This document shows, piece after piece, positions 36,757 through 41,829 of a stretch of 41,829 nt of DNA. The position numbers were made by a program, and so were the translations under genes. Source of the stretch: Burkholderiales bacterium (GTDB taxonomy: Bacteria > Pseudomonadota > Gammaproteobacteria > Burkholderiales > SG8-41). The notes under the pieces were generated by a model that saw nothing but the letters and a program-made list of their open reading frames with translations, did not search any database and had not been told where the DNA came from. The DNA lies in contig JAIETP010000041.1 of assembly GCA_019744975.1 (NCBI GenBank), positions 1 to 41,829 of the forward strand, read 5' to 3'. Positions within the stretch are counted from its first letter, which is position 1; each line of letters starts with the position of its first letter.

Positions 36757-38526
36757 ATGTCCAAAACCACGAAGTCCGGCGCCGAACCGGCTGCCGCATC
36801 CACCTCGAATTTCATCCGCAGCCACATCGAAGCCGACCTCGCGGCAGGCCGCTACGCTGCTCGCACCTGGGGCGGCAAACCGGGGCCGGCACGCACCCAC
36901 GCCGGCGCAGCCTCCGACACGGCGAAAATCCGCACCCGCTTTCCGCCGGAACCCAACGGTTATCTGCACCTCGGTCACGCCAAATCGATCTGCCTGAATT
37001 TCGGCCTCGCACTGCATTACGGCGGCGCCTGTCACCTGCGTTTTGATGACACCAATCCGGAAAAAGAAGAACAGGAATACGTCGACTCCATCCGCGATGC
37101 CGTGCAATGGCTGGGTTTTGACTGGGGCCCGAACCTGTATTTCGCCAGCGACTATTTCGACTTCATGTACGAAGCGGCGGAATATCTGATCACCGCGAAC
37201 CACGCCTACGTTGATGAACAAAGTGCTGAAGAAATGCGCGCCAATCGCGGTACGCTGACCCTGCCCGGCCGCCCCGGACCGTGGCGCGACCGCCCGACCG
37301 CGGAATCCCTCGCGCGTTTGCGCGAAATGCGCGCCGGCCAACATGCTGAAGGCAGCATGGTGCTGCGCGCGAAAATCGACATCGCCTCACCCAACATCAA
37401 CCTGCGCGATCCGACCATCTACCGCATCCGCAAAGCCACGCACCACCGCACCGGCGACGCCTGGTGCATCTACCCGATGTACACCTATGCGCATCCGGTC
37501 GAGGATGCGCTGGAACAGGTCACACATTCGCTCTGCACGCTGGAATTCGAGGACCAGCGGCCGTTTTACGACTGGCTGCTCGGCAAACTCGCCGACGGCG
37601 GCCTGCTGGCGCGGCCGCTGCCGCAGCAAATCGAGTTCGCCCGACTCAACCTGACTTATGTCGTACTGTCCAAACGCAAGCTGATCCAGCTGGTCGATGA
37701 AAAACACGTCACCGGCTGGGATGACCCGCGCCTGCCCACCCTCGCCGGCGCGCGCCGCCGCGGTTACACGCCCGAGGGTTTCCGCCGCTTTGCCGAACGA
37801 ATAGGAGTATCCAAAGCCGATTCGTGGATTGATTATTCGGTGCTCGAAGACTGCATGCGCGAACACCTGAATGAAGTGGCCGAACGCCGCATCGCCGTGC
37901 TCGACCCGGTGAAACTGATCATCGACAATTATCCCGCGGGACAACAGGAAGAGTGTTTTGCACCCAACCATCCGCAAAAACCGGAACTGGGCAAACGCGT
38001 GCTGCCATTGACGCGTGAACTGTGGATCGAGCGTGAAGATTTCGCCGAAACTCCGCCCAAGGGCTTTTTCCGCCTGTTCCCCGGCAACAGCGTGCGCCTG
38101 CGTTATGGTTATGTCGTCAAATGCACCGGCGGTGACAAAGATGCCGCGGGCAATATCACCGCGGTCCACTGCGAATACCTGCCCGAAACCAAATCGGGCA
38201 CGCCGGGTGCCGAAACGGTGAAAGTCAAAGGCAACATCCACTGGGTCAGCACGACACACGCCTGCGCGACGGAAGTCCGCCTGTATGACCGCCTGTTCAA
38301 AGCGGAACATCCGGGCGCCGGCGACCGCGATTTCCTGCTTGATCTCAATCCTGATTCGCAAAAAACCGTGACTGCGCAACTGGAACCGGCGCTGCGCGAG
38401 GCACTGCCGGGCGCACGTTACCAGTTCGAACGCCACGGTTATTTCATCGCCGACAGCCGCGACTCCCGGCCGCAGGCACCGGTATTCAATCGCGCGGTCA
38501 CGCTGCGTGATTCATGGGCCAAATAG
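36757..38526 (+). CDS. glnS: Glutaminyl-tRNA synthetase
   Basis: Charges tRNA-Gln with glutamine; class I synthetase. 589 residues from ATG 36757; a TTG nine bases earlier is less likely. HIGH motif in [23 protein letters not shown], acceptor-binding [16 protein letters not shown] equivalent [11 protein letters not shown], and the C-terminal beta-barrels with [13 protein letters not shown]-terminal about 55 residues are a low-complexity extension ([15 protein letters not shown]) before [15 protein letters not shown]. Presence of GlnRS suggests direct charging rather than only the amidotransferase route. Confidence 0.97.
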   Translation: MSKTTKSGAEPAAASTSNFIRSHIEADLAAGRYAARTWGGKPGPARTHAGAASDTAKIRTRFPPEPNGYLHLGHAKSICLNFGLALHYGGACHLRFDDTNPEKEEQEYVDSIRDAVQWLGFDWGPNLYFASDYFDFMYEAAEYLITANHAYVDEQSAEEMRANRGTLTLPGRPGPWRDRPTAESLARLREMRAGQHAEGSMVLRAKIDIASPNINLRDPTIYRIRKATHHRTGDAWCIYPMYTYAHPVEDALEQVTHSLCTLEFEDQRPFYDWLLGKLADGGLLARPLPQQIEFARLNLTYVVLSKRKLIQLVDEKHVTGWDDPRLPTLAGARRRGYTPEGFRRFAERIGVSKADSWIDYSVLEDCMREHLNEVAERRIAVLDPVKLIIDNYPAGQQEECFAPNHPQKPELGKRVLPLTRELWIEREDFAETPPKGFFRLFPGNSVRLRYGYVVKCTGGDKDAAGNITAVHCEYLPETKSGTPGAETVKVKGNIHWVSTTHACATEVRLYDRLFKAEHPGAGDRDFLLDLNPDSQKTVTAQLEPALREALPGARYQFERHGYFIADSRDSRPQAPVFNRAVTLRDSWAK

Positions 38527-38551
38527 AAAACTTCATCGGAGGACTTCCGGC

Positions 38552-39307
38552 ATGAGCACAGCCAAAACCGCAGTCATCACCGGCGCCGGCAGCGGCATCG
38601 GCAAGGCAACCGCCCTCGCCTTCCTGCAAGACGGCTGGAACGTCGTGTTTACCGGGCGGCGCCAGGCGATGATCAACGAAGCGCTCGCCGAAGCCGGCGC
38701 CGACCAGGCGCGTGGTATCGCGATCGCGTGCGACGTCAGCGACCCGCAATCCGTCGCCGCCCTGTTCGAACAGACCGTCAAACGCTTCGGGCGGATCGAT
38801 GCACTCTTCAACAACGCCGGCCAGAACGCACCCGGCGTGCCCTTCGAAGACCTGCCCTACGATAAATGGAAATCCGTCGTCGACACCAACCTGAGCGGAA
38901 CCTTTCTCTGCGCGCAGGCGGCGTTCCGGGTGATGAAGTCACAGACACCGCAGGGCGGCCGCATCATCAACAACGGATCGATCTCGGCGCACGCACCGCG
39001 CCCGGATTCCGCGCCCTATACCGCGTCCAAACACGGCGTCAGCGGCCTGACCCGCACCATGTCCCTCGACGGCCGCAAATACGGCATTGCCTGCTGCCAG
39101 GTGGATGTCGGCAATGCAATGACGGAACTCGCGGCGCGCATGTCCAAGGGCGTCAAGCAGGCGGACGGCACGGTCAAGGCGGAACCGATGATCGACGTCA
39201 AGGACGTCGCGCGCTCGGTACTGTTCATGGCCAACCAGCCGCCGGGCGTGAACATCTATCACCTGATGGTGATGGCGACCAACATGCCTTATGCCGGTCG
39301 GGGCTAA
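38552..39307 (+). CDS. Short-chain dehydrogenase/reductase
   Basis: NAD(P)-dependent oxidoreductase, 251 residues. [11 protein letters not shown] near residue 10, NNAG near 90, [21 protein letters not shown] giving Ser, Tyr and Lys of the catalytic set. The ribosome site GGAGG lies nine bases before ATG 38552. A GRR segment after the second beta strand suggests NADP preference (weak inference). It follows glnS by 25 bases but is probably functionally unrelated. Substrate unknown. Confidence 0.92.
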   Translation: MSTAKTAVITGAGSGIGKATALAFLQDGWNVVFTGRRQAMINEALAEAGADQARGIAIACDVSDPQSVAALFEQTVKRFGRIDALFNNAGQNAPGVPFEDLPYDKWKSVVDTNLSGTFLCAQAAFRVMKSQTPQGGRIINNGSISAHAPRPDSAPYTASKHGVSGLTRTMSLDGRKYGIACCQVDVGNAMTELAARMSKGVKQADGTVKAEPMIDVKDVARSVLFMANQPPGVNIYHLMVMATNMPYAGRG

Positions 39308-39343
39308 ATAAAAACGCCCGAATTCGACCGCTGCGGTTTCGTT

Positions 39344-39378
39344 AAAAATATCAATAAAATCAAATATTTATTGATTTC
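39344..39378 (+). repeat. AT-rich intergenic repeat, copy 3, with inverted repeat
   Basis: AAAAATATCAATAAAATCAA at 39344-39363 equals the murD copy. The bases at 39350-39371 match copies 1 and 2 at 20 of 22. Here ATCAATAAA (39350-39358) and TTTATTGAT (39367-39375) are a perfect 9-bp inverted repeat. It lies in the convergent gap (39308-39436), which otherwise shows no gene. Confidence 0.7.
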
Positions 39379-39436
39379 CAAACTTTCAAGGGCATGAGTC
39401 GCAGGCGTCAGGCCGGCTCGTTCAGCCTAACGCGGT

Positions 39437-40771
39437 TCACTGCACAGCGGCCTTTGCAATCGCACCGGCATCCGATAATTCCGTCAGGCTCCAGCACAGC
39501 TCCCGCAAACGGTTGCTGTGCGTCGTATCAAGAATGCCTTCGGTCAGCGCCCTGAACTTCTTTTCGAGATCCGCATCGCTCATTGGCCTCTCCAGCGAAC
39601 CCAGGGGATGCGGCACATAACGCTCCAGCGTACGACCGTCACGGAGTTGTATCGAAACTTGTGCCTGCGTCCACAGCAGCGTCTTGTCAACGGACGCCTT
39701 TATCCTGCCCCGCAGGGCGACTACAGCGGATTCCTGTACACAACTGTCGCTGAACTGCTCTTCACCGGCAGCGCCGTGGACAATTGCTGCAGCTGCCGCA
39801 TGAAAAACGCTGAACTTGCCCTCAAGACCAGTGCGCGGATCCGTCTTGCCCGTCAGCTCCAGCACCAGCGGCGCAACCTTGAGATCAATGCGCTCGATCA
39901 TCCCGGGCATTATTTGATATTCATTACGCAGCTGGATGCAGCCGTCGATAACCCCATGCACGACCAGTCCGCAGGCAAAAGGCTTGTACATGTTGGACGA
40001 CAGTTCGTAACGCACACCCCATTCCGCGGTAATCACTGCAGGGTCAAAACGGGTGGACAACACCTGGCCGAATCCGCGTTTCGCCTCCAGTCCCTGCTCG
40101 GAACTGGTAAAACCCTCCCGGGCCAGCAAAGCCGCATGCAGCCCGTTCTGCGCAGCCCGCCCGGGATGCAGGCATTTGCACATCGAGCCGAACATTTCAC
40201 GCAAGCCCGCGGACTGGGTCGCTGCGATGCCCAGCGCCCAGGCCATCTGCTGCTCGTTCAACCCCAGCAGCTTGCCCGCAGCTGCGGCCGCGCCGAAAAC
40301 GCCTGCGGTGCCGGTGATATGCCAGCCCGCGTCGTAGTGCTGCGGGAACACGGATCTCCCGATGCGGCATTCGACCTCGACACCCAGCACAAAAGCGTGC
40401 GCGATTTCGGCGCCGCTGAACCCGCGCCACTCAGCCAGAGCCAGTAATGCCGGCAGTACCGGAGAACTCGGATGGATGGCCTCGGCCTGGGTATCGTCGA
40501 AATCGAGTACATGTGAACTGATGCCGTTGATCAGTGCCGCGCTGAGGATGTCCATGCGCTCGCGGCGGCCGAACACGCCCGCCTGCGCGGGCCCGGCAAA
40601 CGGCATCACCGCCGCCAGCGCGCGGTCCACGGTTTCATGGTGCGAACCGCCGATTGCGCAGGCACACCAGTTCAGCAGGGCCCGCGATGCCTCATGCAGT
40701 ACAGAGGCCGGCAGATCCTCATATCGGGATTCCACGACGCGGCGCGCGAGTATCCTGGTGACGTCCTGCAT
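39437..40771 (-). CDS. MmgE/PrpD family protein
   Basis: Family of 2-methylcitrate dehydratase and related enzymes (including cis-aconitate decarboxylase), 444 residues. Recognised by LNWCACAIGGSHHETVDRAL, INGISSHVLDFDDTQAEAIHPSSPVLPALLALAEW, GWHITGTAGVFGAAAAAGKLLGL, CLHPGRAAQNGLHAALLAREGFT, and a late KTDPRTGLEGKFSV. ATG 40771 has GAGGAG a few bases upstream; the frame extends to 41053 through a decayed dioxygenase and was not used. With the nearby Bug and LysR genes it suggests carboxylic-acid catabolism, but the substrate is open. Confidence 0.9.
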   Translation of the reverse strand: MQDVTRILARRVVESRYEDLPASVLHEASRALLNWCACAIGGSHHETVDRALAAVMPFAGPAQAGVFGRRERMDILSAALINGISSHVLDFDDTQAEAIHPSSPVLPALLALAEWRGFSGAEIAHAFVLGVEVECRIGRSVFPQHYDAGWHITGTAGVFGAAAAAGKLLGLNEQQMAWALGIAATQSAGLREMFGSMCKCLHPGRAAQNGLHAALLAREGFTSSEQGLEAKRGFGQVLSTRFDPAVITAEWGVRYELSSNMYKPFACGLVVHGVIDGCIQLRNEYQIMPGMIERIDLKVAPLVLELTGKTDPRTGLEGKFSVFHAAAAAIVHGAAGEEQFSDSCVQESAVVALRGRIKASVDKTLLWTQAQVSIQLRDGRTLERYVPHPLGSLERPMSDADLEKKFRALTEGILDTTHSNRLRELCWSLTELSDAGAIAKAAVQ

Positions 40772-40818
40772 GATTCTCCTCGGCCGGCGTGGGCCTGTCG
40801 TTTGTTTTACCGGCGCGT

Positions 40819-41025
40819 TCAGCGGGGAACACTGCCCTCGATTGTGATCCGGTACAGCCGTTTGCACTGCGGCAACCCTTAATTCGGCGTGGCCGCATTG
40901 TCCCACATCACCATATCGTTCCTGCGCCAGACATGCCTGTAGATGTACTTCGGCTGAATGCAGTGTCCGGTCAGCTCTGCGATCAGGTCCGGCACCCGCT
41001 TCTTCGCCATGCCGTCCGGATCGAA
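40819..41025 (-). pseudogene. Remnant of a TauD/TfdA-type dioxygenase C-terminus
   Basis: Read leftwards, the frame gives FDPDGMAKKRVPDLIAELTG, then HCIQPKYIYRHVWRRNDMVM and WDNAATPN, an in-frame TAA, then GLPQCKRLYRITIEGSVPR and TGA. QP-Y-x-H-x-W-x3-D-x-V-x-WDN and RLYRxTIEG-VP are the C-terminal pattern of alpha-ketoglutarate-dependent TauD-family dioxygenases. The 5' part, including the metal-binding HxD, is missing, and the stop breaks the end. It lies in the 328-base gap between the MmgE/PrpD start and the LysR fragment. Confidence 0.65.
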
Positions 41026-41099
41026 TCATAAAAACACGGCTGTCATTCTGCAAAAGACTTTTATTTGATTTACCCAGAACTTCTGGTTATGGTTCCGGC

Positions 41100-41306
41100 A
41101 TGAAGCTCCAGCAGCTACGCTACCTCTGTGCGGTGGTCGATCAGGGTTTCAACGTAACCGCGGCCGCCCAGACCTTGTTCACCTCGCAACCAGGGGTCAG
41201 CAAACAGATACGCCAGCTCGAGCGAGAACTCGGTGTGGAAATTCTTTCCAAAAAGTTCGGTATACGGAGAAAAAATTCTTATGTCATCGGTTCGTTCCCT
41301 GATTAA
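41100..41306 (+). pseudogene. Truncated LysR-family (CysB-like) regulator
   Basis: The first 52 or so residues, MKLQQLRYLCAVVDQGFNVT through SKQIRQLERELGVEI, are an almost complete LysR helix-turn-helix of the CysB type. After this the frame gives unrelated LSKKFGIRRKNSYVIGSFPD and stops at 68 residues, where a LysR protein should continue for about 250 more. No effector domain follows in any frame up to the next gene at 41420. A remnant is more likely than a functional short regulator. Confidence 0.75.
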
Positions 41307-41419
41307 AATGATCAGATCGGTGTCCCTGCAAGCCGGCAGCAGGCAATAACCGGCGGGACCGCCGACCTTACCGTGCGTCGAGTGACGGCACGGCATGCCA
41401 CAAAACCGAGGAGATCCAC

Positions 41420-41829
41420 ATGGCCATTGCCCAACTGCTGACCGGCGTCACGGCATTCTGCTTCGTCGTTGCCACCGCCATTGCCCAACCCTACCCTGCA
41501 AAAACCATTCGCCTGATCTCCCCCTACCCTCCGGGCGGCGGAACCGACGCGACGGCGCGCATCATCTCCCAGGCCCTTGGTGATCAGATGGGACAGCAGG
41601 TCATTGTCGACAGCCGCGGTGGCGCCAGCGGTCGGATCGGCACTGAACTCGCAGCGAAATCGCCGGCAGACGGCTACACCATGGTGCTGGGCAATGTCGC
41701 GCCCCTGGCAATATTGCCGGGCTCCGGCATCAAGCTGCCCTACGACGCCGTGAACAGCTTTACGCCCATCAGCCTGATGGCGCTGTCCGACTACGTGCTG
41801 ACGGTACATCCCTCCCTGCCGGCACGGAC
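41420..41829 (+). CDS. Bug-family (TctC) substrate-binding protein 3, N-terminal part
   Basis: 136 complete codons before the window ends. Signal peptide MAIAQLLTGVTAFCFVVATA ending IAQ, then YPAKTIRLISPYPPGGGTDATARIISQALG, VDSRGGASGRIGTELAAKSPADGYTMVLGN and LPYDAVNSFTPISLMAL, the Bug pattern. The ribosome site GAGGAG lies before the ATG. It follows the LysR fragment, an arrangement typical of regulator-linked Bug genes. C-terminus and ligand unseen. Confidence 0.92.
   Translation, partial: MAIAQLLTGVTAFCFVVATAIAQPYPAKTIRLISPYPPGGGTDATARIISQALGDQMGQQVIVDSRGGASGRIGTELAAKSPADGYTMVLGNVAPLAILPGSGIKLPYDAVNSFTPISLMALSDYVLTVHPSLPAR

Noticed and set aside
40772-41053. Upstream extension of the MmgE/PrpD frame
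   Set aside because: Passes through the dioxygenase remnant in another frame; ATG 40771 has a good ribosome site and a family-like N-terminus.

Overview
This GC-rich window looks like the chromosome of a betaproteobacterium, probably Burkholderiales. The evidence is three Bug-type (TctC) tricarboxylate-binding proteins, a complete mra/mur/fts cluster, the order rsmI-lpoA-yraN-gmhA-dolP, and the order birA-coaX-SPOR facing a stand-alone heptose adenylyltransferase. This is inferred from gene content and order; no database search was possible.

Layout. (1) 1-14175, minus strand: the dcw cluster mraZ-rsmH-ftsL-ftsI-murE-murF-mraY-murD-ftsW-murG-murC-murB-ddl, read from right to left, with ddl cut by the window edge. 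Most junctions overlap by 4 bases. A sigma70-type promoter and three 10-base-spaced MraZ boxes precede mraZ. (2) 14436-16482: RNase P RNA, a ChaC-like gamma-glutamylcyclotransferase and pyrC, all minus. (3) 16544-20207: rsmI (minus), then lpoA, yraN, gmhA and dolP (plus), linking envelope growth, heptose supply and outer-membrane quality control. (4) 20248-30880: a photoresponse island. A LitR/CarH-type B12-binding MerR regulator heads a plus-strand operon with a DUF2256 mini-protein, an Fe-S cryptochrome/photolyase and a di-iron acyl-ACP-desaturase-like protein. Divergent from it is an eight-gene minus operon: FAD oxidoreductase, DUF1365, CFA-synthase-like methyltransferase, chalcone-isomerase-like, MFS, DUF3833 lipoprotein, SDR and NTF2-like. 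(5) 30941-33936: rfaE2 (plus) against birA-coaX-SPOR (minus). (6) 33997-39307, plus: two Bug proteins, peptidase E, glnS and an SDR. (7) 39437-41829: an MmgE/PrpD protein, the decayed tail of a TauD-type dioxygenase, a truncated CysB-like LysR gene and a third Bug protein cut by the edge.

Points of most interest. Two small hairpin-rich insertions interrupt what were once overlapping dcw junctions. One carries a 10-bp direct duplication at ftsW/murG. The other sits between murD and mraY, next to a second copy of the last 21 codons of mraY. An AT-rich repeat with core ATCAATAAAAACAAATA lies in every convergent intergenic gap of the window, and a 20-base identical stretch occurs inside the murD coding sequence. 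The CFA-like methyltransferase of the light island lacks two residues that bind bicarbonate in true cyclopropane synthases, so the island may make a different lipid modification.
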